Shown here piece by piece: positions 1-7,968 of a DNA stretch of 14,387 bases; within the stretch, counting starts at the first letter, position 1; every line of letters begins with the position of its first letter. Below the pieces are notes generated by a model that was not told the origin of the DNA, did no database searches, and worked only from the letters and a program-made list of their open reading frames with translations. Source of the stretch: an uncultured Eggerthellaceae bacterium. GTDB taxonomy: Bacteria > Actinomycetota > Coriobacteriia > Coriobacteriales > Eggerthellaceae. A program made the position numbers and the translations under genes. The stretch lies in assembly GCA_946618265.1 (NCBI GenBank), contig CAMOLA010000052.1, forward strand, positions 1 through 14,387, in the 5' to 3' direction.

Positions 1-1
1 A

Positions 2-97
2 TGGCGGAGACGTGTGCGAATCGAACACACCCGAGACGTCTGCTCGCCTCACAACAGCTTTGAAGGCCGCGGGACCCACCAGGACTCATCCGTCTCC
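2..97 (-). tRNA. selC: tRNA-Sec (UCA anticodon)
   Basis: This is the selenocysteine tRNA, which is charged with serine, converted by SelA and delivered to UGA codons by SelB. On the minus strand the RNA starts GGAGACGG and ends with discriminator G and an encoded CCA. The anticodon loop reads CUUCAAA (UCA anticodon) on a 5-bp stem that uses G-U pairs. A long variable arm closes with GAGGCG/CGUCUC, and the T loop is UUCGAUU on a 5-bp stem. The total of 96 nt matches the unusually long bacterial tRNA-Sec. The D stem appears to contain an A-C mismatch, and the eighth acceptor pair would be G-A by my hand fold. The gene lies just downstream of selB on the same strand and has its own promoter. Confidence 0.95.
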
Positions 98-128
98 GTG
101 CGCAACAAGTTTTCCTATCGTGATTAGT

Positions 129-157
129 ATTTTAATTCATTAACTTACGTAATGCAA
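129..157 (-). promoter_or_regulatory. promoter of selC
   Basis: Read on the minus strand, TTGCAT (157-152) and TAAAAT (134-129) are separated by exactly 17 bp and lie about 32 bp upstream of the tRNA 5' end. This is a good sigma-70-type match, so selC can be transcribed independently of selAB. Confidence 0.6.
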
Positions 158-197
158 TTGCGATATTTCTATTTCTTTGACGAACCTACCCAAAGCT

Positions 198-214
198 ACC
201 GGGACTGTCCCGTA
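198..214. repeat. short palindrome with GGGACTGTCCC core
   Basis: CGGGAC-T-GTCCCG (200-212) is a perfect 6-bp-arm palindrome in the selB-selC gap. The core equals that of the longer repeat at 12741-12771, so it may be a degenerate member of that family. It could also act as a weak terminator after selB. No T-tract follows. Confidence 0.4.
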
Positions 215-248
215 ATGCCACGCGCCAGACGGCTACACGGAGAACCGT

Positions 249-2174
249 CTACGATTCACGCAGCTTGCGCACGGCACCATCGCGCACGGTCACTCCTTCG
301 GCATCGAATGTCTCGAGCAAGGGTACGGCGTATTTGCGGCTTATACCCCCCATGGCGTCCTTCAGCCCGGCGATCGTCCCTTCGACGCCGCTTTGCAATG
401 TTGCGATGACGGCCTCGCGGCAGGCGTCGACCGAAGGCCTGTCGTAAAACAGCTCGCTCGACACGCGGTATGCCCGCCCTTCGTCGCGCAAGCGGGCCAG
501 CGCACGTCGCGTAAGCGCTAGATCGATGCCGACCTCTGCCGCCAACTCGGAAAGCGACGGCGGCATCAACCCGTGCGATGCGAGGGCCGCCGAAAGCGCA
601 TCGGCCGCATCGCGCTCGGCCTGCTGGGCAGCGCCCTGAGAACGCGGATGGCCCACCAAGCCCTCTACGACTGAGGCAACCTTGGCTTCGATCGCCTCGC
701 TCACGAGCGCATCAAAGCACGCTGGATCCATGCCCGGATAGCACCGCTGCCGCAGCTCTTCCTTGGGAAGTCCCGCCTTGGTCTGGTCCTCGGCGTGGAA
801 TTCCAACAAGTTCGATTCGATGGCGTCCATGCAGCCGGCCAGCGCTGCGGGGGTCACGTACCAACGATCCCCGACCAGCCGCGCTTCGCCAGCATCGTGC
901 TCCGCTTGCAGGAGCGCGCGTGCCGCGTCGGGCGATATGCCGAATCGTAAGGCGAGCTCTGGCGCTTCGATTGGCACGGAGCGTTGTTCGAGCAGACAAT
1001 GAACGGCACGTTGGCGATCGCCGGCCGCAAGCGCGTCCAGGACGATACGCTCGTCGCCCATATTCGAGCGAGCGCGGGGGTGCGCTTGCAGCACCTGGCC
1101 GCCTCCCGCCACGAATACCGGCGAATACGTGCGCACGATGAAGCGGTCGCCTGACGACACCGGCAGCGGCTCTTCGAGGCGCACCTGAACGTAGCAGCTC
1201 TCTCCCGGCATGACCTTCTGCAGACCGTCGGCGAGCAGCACGCGTCCGAGTACTTCCTTGGTCCCATGGGCCACGTGCATGCGAGTGCCCGTCTCGAGCG
1301 GCTTTCCGCTTTTAGCGGTGTCGAGGTAAGTGAACTGCGCATCGAAGCGCACCGTCGGCTCGATGAGCCCCGGCGTCGCGAGGAAATCACCCGGACGCAC
1401 CTCGTCCGTCTTCACGTCGACGAGGTTCAGAGCAACGCGATTGCCCGCCTGCGCCTCATCGACCGGCGTATCGTGCATCTGCACCGAGCGGATGCGGCAG
1501 GTCCGCCCGCTCGGCAGTATCTGCACCGTATCGCCCGGCTTCACCGAGCCGCTCCACAAGGTGCCCGTTATGACCGTGCCGGCTCCCTTGATCGTGAACA
1601 CGCGATCAACGGGCTGGCGCATGCCCGAGTCGCGATGAAGCGCTTCGGCGTCCTCGCATGCCGCGGCGAGCGCCGCCCGCACGTCTTCGACCCCTTCGCC
1701 CGTACGAGTCGAAACTGGCACAATGGGTGCATCCGCGTAGGGCGTGTTCGACAGGAAGCCCCGAACGTCATCGGCCACCATCTCGATCCATTCCGGATCG
1801 CACAGGTCAATCTTCGACAGCGCGACAACGCAGGTGGGAACGCCGAGCGTCTGAAGCACGGCCACATGCTCGAGCGTCTGGGGCATCACGCCGTCGTCAG
1901 CTGCGATCACGAGCAGGGCCACGTCGATGCCCGTCGACCCCGCAATCATCTGGCGCACGAACTTCTCGTGACCGGGAACGTCGACCACGCCCATGGCGCG
2001 GCCGTCGCCCAAGTCGAGCCGCGCGAACCCCAGCTCGATGGTTATTCCGCGCTTCTTCTCTTCGACCAAGCGATCGGGATCGGTTCCGGTCAACGCCAGC
2101 ACGAGCGACGATTTGCCGTGGTCGATGTGCCCGGCGGTCCCCAGTACGAGATGCCTCTGCTCTTTGTCAGCCAT
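249..2174 (-). CDS. selB: selenocysteine-specific translation elongation factor SelB
   Basis: SelB is the dedicated EF-Tu-like GTPase that binds Sec-tRNA-Sec and the SECIS hairpin and delivers selenocysteine at UGA codons. The 641-residue protein has the G1 loop [12 protein letters not shown] (12-23), the RGIT switch (42-45), the G3 motif DVPGH (65-69) and the G4 motif SKID (120-123). EF-Tu-like domains II and III follow at about 180-350, then a long C-terminal region (about 390-641) where winged-helix repeats bind SECIS RNA. Length is normal for the family. The start ATG at 2174 sits 32 nt after the selA stop, with GGGAGG upstream, which points to one selAB transcript. The gene is complete and shows no defects. 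Confidence 0.96.
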   Translation of the reverse strand: MADKEQRHLVLGTAGHIDHGKSSLVLALTGTDPDRLVEEKKRGITIELGFARLDLGDGRAMGVVDVPGHEKFVRQMIAGSTGIDVALLVIAADDGVMPQTLEHVAVLQTLGVPTCVVALSKIDLCDPEWIEMVADDVRGFLSNTPYADAPIVPVSTRTGEGVEDVRAALAAACEDAEALHRDSGMRQPVDRVFTIKGAGTVITGTLWSGSVKPGDTVQILPSGRTCRIRSVQMHDTPVDEAQAGNRVALNLVDVKTDEVRPGDFLATPGLIEPTVRFDAQFTYLDTAKSGKPLETGTRMHVAHGTKEVLGRVLLADGLQKVMPGESCYVQVRLEEPLPVSSGDRFIVRTYSPVFVAGGGQVLQAHPRARSNMGDERIVLDALAAGDRQRAVHCLLEQRSVPIEAPELALRFGISPDAARALLQAEHDAGEARLVGDRWYVTPAALAGCMDAIESNLLEFHAEDQTKAGLPKEELRQRCYPGMDPACFDALVSEAIEAKVASVVEGLVGHPRSQGAAQQAERDAADALSAALASHGLMPPSLSELAAEVGIDLALTRRALARLRDEGRAYRVSSELFYDRPSVDACREAVIATLQSGVEGTIAGLKDAMGGISRKYAVPLLETFDAEGVTVRDGAVRKLRES

Positions 2175-2206
2175 GCGTTCTACCAGCCTCCCAACCGTGC
2201 GCTGTA

Positions 2207-3640
2207 TTATGCCAATTGACTGAAATACAAGGCAATTCCAGCCGCGATGACGTCAATCTCTTCTTTGTTGAGAACGGTGCGTGCATCCAGCAGAACCGAA
2301 TCGGAATGGATGCGGGTGATGATAGGCACCGGACACTCCGTCGCGAGGAAACGCCCGCAATCCTGCGCATCGCCCTTCGCGAAGCTCAGCTGAACCGCAT
2401 ACGTTCGTATGTCGCACATCGGCAAAGCACCACCGCCAGCACGCGACACCTCGGGAACGATCTGCATCTGCACGACGTCTTCGCCCACGCGCTTGAGAAT
2501 GGAATCGCGAAGTGCCATGGCGCGTTCGAGCACGTCGTCGGGCTCCTCAACCAACATGCGCACCGTGGGAATCTTGCGCACCGCTTCGCCTGGCTTGAGA
2601 TACACGCGCAAGGTGGCTTCAAGCGCGGCAAGCGTCATCTTGTCGAGGCGCAGCACGCGCGCAAGCGGGTTCGCCTTCAATTCGGCTATGAGGTCGGCCT
2701 TGCCTACGATGATGCCAGCCTGCGGTCCGCCGAGCAGCTTGTCGCCCGAGAACGACACGAGGTCGGCGCCCGCCGCGAGCGATTCGGCAACGGCGGGCTC
2801 GGCATAATCGCCGAATGCCGCGAGGCGCATGAACGCGCCCGAGCCCTGGTCTTCGTACACGAGCGCCCGCTTCCCAGTGCGAGCGAAATGCTCGTCGGCA
2901 AGCGCGCGCAAATCGCGAATGGCGACCGACTCGGTGAAACCCGTCATGCGGTAATTTGACGGATGAACTTTCAGAACCATAGCCGTATCGTCGGAAAGGA
3001 CCCGCTCGTAATCGCGCAGATGAGTCTTGTTCGTCGTTCCGACCTCGACCATGCGCGCTCCCGATTGCTCCATGATGTCAGGTATGCGGAACGACCCGCC
3101 GATCTCCACTTGCTCGCCTCTCGACACGATGGCCTCGCCTCCGGCAGCAAACACCGAGAGGACCATCATGACGGCGGCAGCGTTGTTGTTGACGGCGATA
3201 GCAGCCTCCGCGCCAGTCAGCGCGCAAATCAGCGGCTCGCAATGATCGTGGCGGCTGCCGCGCACCATATGGGCGACGTCGTATTCGAGCGTCGAATAAC
3301 CGGCAATCACGTCGTTGACGGCTTCAATAGCCTCGGCCGACATCACGCTGCGGCCCAAATTCGTGTGAACGATAACGCCCGATGCATTGATGACCCGACG
3401 GAGCGACGGACGGGTCAGGGCGCGCGCATGACCGGCTGCTGCCAGCGCTACCGTGTCGATGCCCACATCGGGCGTCCCGCCCGCCAGGATGTCCTGACGA
3501 CGCGCGTCGATCGCCGCACGCACGGCATCGACAACGACCTCGCGCGGCACTTCCGTCAACCGAGCCAGAGAAGCATGATGCAGCACTTCTTCGACCTGGG
3601 GAAGCTTTCGCAACAGTTCGATATCAGGTGATTGTCCCAT
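2207..3640 (-). CDS. selA: L-seryl-tRNA(Sec) selenium transferase SelA
   Basis: SelA is the PLP enzyme that converts Ser-tRNA-Sec to Sec-tRNA-Sec using selenophosphate. The 477-residue protein has the conserved [15 protein letters not shown] block (85-99), the NNNAAA block (151-156) and the PLP-lysine motif [14 protein letters not shown], with K301 the expected Schiff-base lysine. Length matches bacterial SelA (about 460-480). The ATG at 3640 has a strong purine-rich GAGGGGGG about 5 nt upstream. It is followed closely by selB. A separate promoter region with an inverted repeat lies immediately upstream (3652-3676), and the preceding lysR has its own terminator, so selAB appears to be an independent unit. 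Confidence 0.96.
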   Translation of the reverse strand: MGQSPDIELLRKLPQVEEVLHHASLARLTEVPREVVVDAVRAAIDARRQDILAGGTPDVGIDTVALAAAGHARALTRPSLRRVINASGVIVHTNLGRSVMSAEAIEAVNDVIAGYSTLEYDVAHMVRGSRHDHCEPLICALTGAEAAIAVNNNAAAVMMVLSVFAAGGEAIVSRGEQVEIGGSFRIPDIMEQSGARMVEVGTTNKTHLRDYERVLSDDTAMVLKVHPSNYRMTGFTESVAIRDLRALADEHFARTGKRALVYEDQGSGAFMRLAAFGDYAEPAVAESLAAGADLVSFSGDKLLGGPQAGIIVGKADLIAELKANPLARVLRLDKMTLAALEATLRVYLKPGEAVRKIPTVRMLVEEPDDVLERAMALRDSILKRVGEDVVQMQIVPEVSRAGGGALPMCDIRTYAVQLSFAKGDAQDCGRFLATECPVPIITRIHSDSVLLDARTVLNKEEIDVIAAGIALYFSQLA

Positions 3641-3651
3641 ACATACCCCCC

Positions 3652-3686
3652 TCGCGATTGTGTTTTATAATCGCGATAATAGTATA
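3652..3686 (-). promoter_or_regulatory. putative selA promoter region with TCGCGATT/AATCGCGA inverted repeat
   Basis: An 8-bp perfect inverted repeat (TCGCGATT 3652-3659, AATCGCGA 3669-3676, 9-bp spacer) lies just before the selA ribosome binding site. On the minus strand it is preceded by AT-rich sequence with TATACT (3686-3681) and TATTAT (3681-3676), either of which could be a -10 box. I find no convincing -35. The repeat would overlap the transcription start, as expected of a repressor site. That role is inferred. Confidence 0.4.
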
Positions 3687-3770
3687 TAAAGACCGCGATG
3701 ACGTAGATACTACCTTATTTCTATTTGATTTTCCTATTGCATGGTTTCGGCTCGATACCCGGAGTTTGCC

Positions 3771-3807
3771 CAAAGTGTCTGACTTGAGTCAAGGGAACGC
3801 CACTTTG
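3771..3807. repeat. nested inverted repeats between selA and lysR
   Basis: CAAAGTG (3771-3777) pairs with CACTTTG (3801-3807). Between them is the palindrome CTTGAGTCAAG (3783-3793). No gene covers it. It could be a regulator site or an RNA structure ahead of selA. No function can be assigned from sequence alone. Confidence 0.35.
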
Positions 3808-3849
3808 ACTTATTGCTAGGCGCTCCATGGAGCCCAGTTGGAATGCGGT

Positions 3850-3877
3850 AAAAAGGCGGACAATCCGATTGTCCGCC
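3850..3877 (-). terminator. intrinsic terminator of the lysR gene
   Basis: GGCGGACAATC (3855-3865) and GATTGTCCGCC (3867-3877) form an 11-bp perfect GC-rich stem. On the minus strand it is followed by five T (complement of 3850-3854). It lies 28 bp after the lysR stop, a classical Rho-independent terminator. Confidence 0.85.
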
Positions 3878-3905
3878 CCGAACCAGATGAGCTGACTGCC
3901 GCTCA

Positions 3906-4814
3906 TTAAAAGTCTTCGTCTTCATTCCAATCGATAACGAGGTCGTAAAACTCCTCGGCCAGCGCGCTGAGGGGAACGTTCTTGCGCCTGATGACAAAGA
4001 ACTCGCGCGATGTATCGACGCCCGGGATGTCGAACGCAAGCATCCACCCGCCATCGACCCGGTTGCGCACGGCCCACTCGGACATGAGCGCGATTCCCAA
4101 ACCGCTTTCGACGAGGTTCTTCGTTGCCTCCTGGTCGTTAAGGTGGGCGAAGACGTTGAGCTCCGATTCCTCGATGCCCAGTTGCTCGAGGATATGACCC
4201 CCCGCCGAGCGTGTCGCGCTGCCGCTCTTGCGCATGATGATGCGCTCCTCCCGAAGCAAGCGCACGATGCTATCTTGATCGGTGCGGTCGATTTCCTGGA
4301 ATTTGCGGTTGTTCGGCGCGGCGATAACGATCTTGTCGTGACAGAACGGTACGCAATCCAGCGTATCCTCTTTGACAGGCATTCCGACGAACCCCAGCTC
4401 GTAGAGCCCCGAGAGCATGCCGTTGAGCACCGTCTGGCTGGAATCCTGGGTGATGACGAACCGGGCTTCGGGCTGCTTGCCGCAAAACGATGCAAGCATG
4501 CCGGGCAGTATATAACCCGAGGGAATCGAGGAAGCTCCTAGGTAGATTGCGTCGCTCTCGCGGCGACGCATGCTTTGAAGCATCTTGTCGTGCATCGTGA
4601 GCATCGACACGGCCTGGTCATACATCTTGTAGCCGCTTGCCGTGAGCTCGACGCGCTTGGCGTTGCGCAAGACCAGCGGCGTGCCCAGCTCTTCTTCGAG
4701 CTGCCTGATATGCGTGCTGACGGTCGGCTGGGAAACCCTCAGCTTCGCCGCGGCAGTCGTGAAGCTTCCATACCGAATTACCGCAACGAACGATCGCAGT
4801 TGTTTGAAATCCAT
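3906..4814 (-). CDS. LysR-family transcriptional regulator, probably selenium-metabolism associated
   Basis: This is a LysR-type DNA-binding regulator of 302 residues, the family's usual length. The N-terminal winged helix-turn-helix is clear (residues about 1-60, with GSFTTAAAKLRVSQPTVSTHIRQLE at the recognition helix region). It is followed by a two-lobed substrate-binding domain (about 90-295). A LysR family associated with selenium metabolism is known, and the position between selA and selD fits it. The assignment to that family rests on context, not a profile search. It has its own terminator and faces away from the two DUF3841 genes across a 398-bp gap, a typical arrangement for a LysR protein controlling its divergent neighbour. 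I see no strong ribosome binding site before the ATG; TATAAT on the minus strand (4857-4852) may be its -10. Confidence 0.85.
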   Translation of the reverse strand: MDFKQLRSFVAVIRYGSFTTAAAKLRVSQPTVSTHIRQLEEELGTPLVLRNAKRVELTASGYKMYDQAVSMLTMHDKMLQSMRRRESDAIYLGASSIPSGYILPGMLASFCGKQPEARFVITQDSSQTVLNGMLSGLYELGFVGMPVKEDTLDCVPFCHDKIVIAAPNNRKFQEIDRTDQDSIVRLLREERIIMRKSGSATRSAGGHILEQLGIEESELNVFAHLNDQEATKNLVESGLGIALMSEWAVRNRVDGGWMLAFDIPGVDTSREFFVIRRKNVPLSALAEEFYDLVIDWNEDEDF

Positions 4815-5212
4815 ATAGCGGCACCCACTCTTACTCTAGCGCATCGAGCGCATTATAACGTTCACCTCATGCCCTCTTCGACAGCCAATTTCACCTGGAG
4901 GCCATGCGTACTTTCACAGCGAACAAGATGCCGTCCTTTGATGCTTTCTGCAACCAATTCAGATGTTCGTAAATTGCCTTCATATGCACCGTTTTGAAGA
5001 GATGCGTTGCTTAAATTACATACTAGCACTTTACCGATATTGACAGATAGGAAAGTCTAATCTGTATACAGAATATTCATCTTGGGTAACTCGCTCATTC
5101 ACAGCAGAAGAACGGGCATCCAATCGAATCGTCCACCATACGCAGAACGCAAGCATGTCGTCAATCTGATAGACTTATTCGCATTGTATATTCTAATTCT
5201 GAGGTGCCCGCC
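4815..5212. promoter_or_regulatory. divergent intergenic region between lysR and the DUF3841 pair
   Basis: This 398-bp gap has no convincing gene. On the plus strand TTGACA (5040-5045) is followed after 17 bp by TGTATA (5063-5068), a candidate promoter. The perfect 12-bp palindrome TCTGTATACAGA (5061-5072) covers that -10 and could be an operator, for example for the divergent LysR protein. A second AT-rich stretch with TATATT at 5187-5192 lies just before the first DUF3841 gene. On the minus strand, TATAAT (4857-4852) may serve lysR. All are motif matches only. Confidence 0.4.
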
Positions 5213-5782
5213 ATGACAACAGTAAAAGCGTGGACGAGACAAGTTCCCCAAGTCTGGGAAGAGCTCCAGCAAACAGGTCGCTATCTCGTGAAGGAAGAAT
5301 ACGTGCGCGCCAAGAACGCCGAGATATCCGACTACTATATTGAGCTGTACCGCTGGCTCACCGAAATGTGTCGCGACCGCATCGCCATGCCCTCCGATGC
5401 CATGCTCCCGATATGGCTCGCGCTCACCGAGGAGCAGCGCCTGCCCGAAGCACCGGGCACGATGTCGCTTACGCTCGAAGTGCCCGAAGAGGTGCTGTTC
5501 GTGCTCGACTACGACCGATGGGGCTACCGCGTGAACTTATGGTACGTCCCGCGCGATGCCGCAGACGAGAAAGCGCACAACGAGGAGCTCGCCCGTTACG
5601 GCATCGGCAACGAAGCCGCACTCATAACCGGCGAGCTGGGCAACTTCCACCCCATGCTCAAACGCAAGATACAGGCGAGCTGGATGCGCACGCTCGAAGC
5701 GCCCAACCCCCGCATGGACCTGAACGTCGGCGTCATCTGGGAAATACTTCCCGAGTGGGTCCAAGAGGTCGAAATGTACTGA
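5213..5782 (+). CDS. DUF3841-type protein, first of tandem pair
   Basis: I recognise the layout of the uncharacterised DUF3841 family. It begins with a short strand and a W-x-x-L segment (VWEELQQTGRY), then an aromatic-rich helix (YYIELYRWLTEMCRDR) and the hallmark PIWLAL near residue 65. A conserved F/W-rich C-terminal half contains HPMLKRKIQASWMRTLE and ends in VIWEILPEWVQEV. Function is unknown; the protein is soluble, with no signal peptide or membrane segment. The ATG at 5213 has GAGGT 7 nt upstream; a GTG at 5204 is possible but lacks a binding site. The 189 residues equal the length of the next gene's product. It is divergent from the selenium-block LysR gene, so a role in selenium physiology is a reasonable but untested inference. 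Confidence 0.7.
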   Translation: MTTVKAWTRQVPQVWEELQQTGRYLVKEEYVRAKNAEISDYYIELYRWLTEMCRDRIAMPSDAMLPIWLALTEEQRLPEAPGTMSLTLEVPEEVLFVLDYDRWGYRVNLWYVPRDAADEKAHNEELARYGIGNEAALITGELGNFHPMLKRKIQASWMRTLEAPNPRMDLNVGVIWEILPEWVQEVEMY

Positions 5783-5796
5783 TGGCGCATCGATGC

Positions 5797-5840
5797 GGAA
5801 GCTGACAATATGGGGAGACTCCCCCACATTTTCAGCTTCC
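5797..5840. repeat. imperfect 44-bp palindrome between the DUF3841 genes
   Basis: GGAAGCTGA at 5797-5805 is mirrored by TCAGCTTCC at 5832-5840, around a core GGGGAGACTCCCCC. The core is that of the repeats at 6487, 9552 and 12865, but the outer arms differ. It would form a strong RNA hairpin 45 nt before the next start codon and could attenuate or process the message between the two paralogues. Confidence 0.65.
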
Positions 5841-5884
5841 ATGTCAATTCGTGCCGCCGAAGGAGGCGGCGGAATGGAACGATC

Positions 5885-6454
5885 ATGGACGAAGAAACGA
5901 TCACCTTGTACACGGCTCAAACGCAGGTCGTGCTCGACGCAATCGAGCGCAATGGCTTCTCGCGCGTTAAGCGCGCCTACATCAGCCAGAAGTACGGCGA
6001 AGAAGCTTGGGTGTTCCAGCAAGCGTATTCGTTCTTCGCGCAACACGCACCCCGCTACGTCGAGCGCCCGGACGGGGCCGAATCGGGCATCTGGTGCTTC
6101 CGCGATTGGCGGCTCGCCGTCGCGGGGACGGGATGCTCGCTCATCGAGCTCGCCGTGCCCCGCGATTGCGCCGTGCTCTTCGATTCGCGCCTTTGGAACC
6201 GCATGCTGAACTTGCGCTACGTCGGAGTGGACGAGGCCGACGAAGCCGCATTCGAGCAACGGATCGCCACCATGGGGCTGAAGAGCTCGGCCGAAGCGTT
6301 TTCGACATCGTTCTACCCCACCATCAAGCGCGAGATCCTACACAGCTGGCAGCGGCTGTTCGGTTCGGCCGATAACTGTCCCGACCAATACGTGCAGGCC
6401 GGCCTCTGGGAACTGCGCCGCGAATGGATCGTCTCAGTACGCGCCGAGGCATGA
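5885..6454 (+). CDS. DUF3841-type protein, second of tandem pair
   Basis: This is a paralogue of the preceding gene, also 189 residues. It opens with ITLYTAQTQVVLDAIERNGF, the usual DUF3841 start, has SGIWCF in place of PIWLAL, and shares the late block TIKREILHSWQRLF with the first copy's MLKRKIQASWMRTLE. It ends in LWELRREWIVSV, like the first copy's VIWEILPEWVQEV. Sequence divergence is high, so the duplication is old. I chose the ATG at 5885 because the earlier in-frame ATG (5810) would translate the palindrome and an Arg run. The nearest Shine-Dalgarno, AAGGAGG (5860-5866), is 18 nt away, which is unusually far. Function is unknown; it is probably co-transcribed with the first copy. Confidence 0.7.
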   Translation: MDEETITLYTAQTQVVLDAIERNGFSRVKRAYISQKYGEEAWVFQQAYSFFAQHAPRYVERPDGAESGIWCFRDWRLAVAGTGCSLIELAVPRDCAVLFDSRLWNRMLNLRYVGVDEADEAAFEQRIATMGLKSSAEAFSTSFYPTIKREILHSWQRLFGSADNCPDQYVQAGLWELRREWIVSVRAEA

Positions 6455-6486
6455 AACGGATCTCCAGGGTAACTGCCTCAAACGCA

Positions 6487-6521
6487 CACTGACCGAAGGG
6501 GAGACTCCCCTTCGGTCAGTG
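6487..6521. repeat. perfect 35-bp palindrome (GGGGAGACTCCCC family)
   Basis: The left arm begins CACTGACCGAAGGGGAG, the centre is a single A (6504), and the right arm is its exact complement: 17-bp arms with no mismatch. It lies between the convergent 3' ends of the second DUF3841 gene and selD, so it may work as a bidirectional terminator, although no T-tract follows on either strand. It is a member of the repeat family listed at 9552, 12865 and 13949. Confidence 0.85.
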
Positions 6522-6562
6522 ATATGCCACCCTTGGTAACTGTTTCGGCGGGCGGCCAGCTT

Positions 6563-7621
6563 TTACCAGCGCATGAAAATGGTGCCGCCCGGACCGTCCA
6601 CGACTTCGCCGATGCGATACGGCGTACGGCCCAGCAGCTCTTCGAACCGCGCTTCGTAGGCGGCAGCGCTTTCGGGCGGCATGGCCACGAGCAAGCCGCC
6701 GGACGTTTGCGGATCGCACAGCACACCCATGCGGTCGCCATACTCGTCTTCGGCAAGCGTCCCTTTGCGCACGAATTCCTCGGCCCATTCCTGAACGTCA
6801 TAGCCGCGACCTGGACGGCAGCCGGTCTGCGAGAACTGGTACACGCCATCGAAAAGCGGCAAGTCGTTCCAGTCGATGATGGCGGCAAGGCCGCTCGATT
6901 CGAGCATCTCGTGCAAATGCCCCGCCAAGCCGAAGCCCGTCACATCGGTGCAGGCGTGCACCTCGAGCCCCTCGAACGCTTCGGCGGCATAGCGGTTGAG
7001 CTCCATCATGGAGTCGATGACCGGCCGCATGCCCGCATCGTCCACCATTTTCGCCGTGAACGCCGAGTTCATAATGCCCATGCCGATGCGCTTGGAATAG
7101 TACAGCACGTCGCCCACGTGGGCGCCCCCGTTGAGCAGGATCTCGTCGGGATGTGCCGTGCCGAACACGGCGAGCCCGTACTTGGGCTCCTCGTCATCGA
7201 TCGAATGACCGCCGACAATGAACGCCCCGGCCTCGCGCACCTTGTCGGATCCGCCGCGCATCACCTCGGCCACGACGCCCGTGCCCAACGACACGGGAAA
7301 CGCCAAGATGTTGAGCGCGACGAGGGGTTTCGCCCCCATGGCAAACACGTCGGACAATGCGTTGCATGCCGCGATGGCGCCGTATTCGTACGGATCGTCG
7401 ACGACCGGCGTGAAGAAGTCGAGCGTGAGCACTGCCGCCAAATCGTCGCGCAGCTTATACACGGCGCAATCGTCACTCGTCTCGAATCCGAGCATGACCT
7501 CGTCGTCGGCGGGTGGCGCTATCTGCGCCAGAATCTCCTCGAGCTCACCTGGGCCCCATTTGGCCGCTCATCCACCGTGGCAGGTGAGATCCGTGAGCTT
7601 CACCTTTTGCTCTTCGCTCAT
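6563..7621 (-). CDS. selD: selenide, water dikinase SelD, selenocysteine-containing (UGA at codon 18)
   Basis: SelD makes selenophosphate from selenide and ATP, the selenium donor for SelA. The frame read to the ATG at 7495 lacks the catalytic N-terminus. Extending upstream through one TGA (7570-7568) gives LTDLTCHGG-U-AAKWGPGELEE, where U occupies the position of the catalytic Cys/Sec and the following K21 matches the conserved catalytic lysine. The ATG at 7621 has GGAG 6 nt upstream; an ATG at 7633 has none. The full protein is 352 residues, normal for SelD. Downstream motifs include DDCAVY, TLDFFTPVVDD, the ADP-binding-like NALSDVFAMG and the DVTGFGLAGHLHEM block. A conventional gene caller would truncate it. 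Its expression depends on its own pathway, giving possible autoregulation. Confidence 0.95.
7568..7570 (-). other. in-frame UGA read as selenocysteine in selD
   Basis: The codon context on the minus strand is GGT GGA TGA GCG GCC AAA. The reading frame is open and SelD-like on both sides, the position is the known Cys/Sec position of SelD, and selA, selB and selC are all in the window. A bacterial SECIS hairpin should lie within about 40 nt downstream (7567-7528). I see only a short CCAG/CUGG pairing there by eye and did not fold it. Confidence 0.93.
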
Positions 7622-7968
7622 ATCATGCTCCATTTCAAAACAGACTGCAGGTGCGCACGGAGGCGCATATCCTGCACATTTTCAACTGCTGTCCTCGTGG
7701 GCTATAACGGCATCGCGGGAAATGCGCAGGACATGCGTTCTCGCGCACATCCGCTATTCCAAACGCCCCCTTATGCAATTTCTAATCGGGAATTTAGTAT
7801 ATCAGAGCCGATTCGCTCGTTTCTCTTATAAGAATTTCCAATCTCTATTATTAAGTATTACTATTTTGTTTATTAATTATTATAATCTTGTTTATCTAAT
7901 CGCGGTTACTAAAAACTGGCATTAGCAGCCGCGAGCAGCCACCAAGAAACGAAAGGAGTGGTGAGCAC
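7622..7968. promoter_or_regulatory. AT-rich divergent region between selD and the grdE-like remnant
   Basis: This 347-bp gap has no credible gene. From about 7780 to 7920 it is strikingly AT-rich against GC-rich neighbours. TAATCGCGGTTA (7897-7908) differs by one base from the TAATCGCGATTA palindrome in the tetR upstream region. AGGAG at 7953-7957 is the ribosome binding site of the downstream frame. Promoters for selD and for the plus-strand gene must lie here, but I cannot pick unique -35/-10 pairs among the many AT-rich matches. Confidence 0.45.

Noticed and set aside
6524..7831. Long plus-strand open frame over selD
   Set aside because: Antisense shadow of selD; there is no ribosome binding site and the composition is not protein-like.
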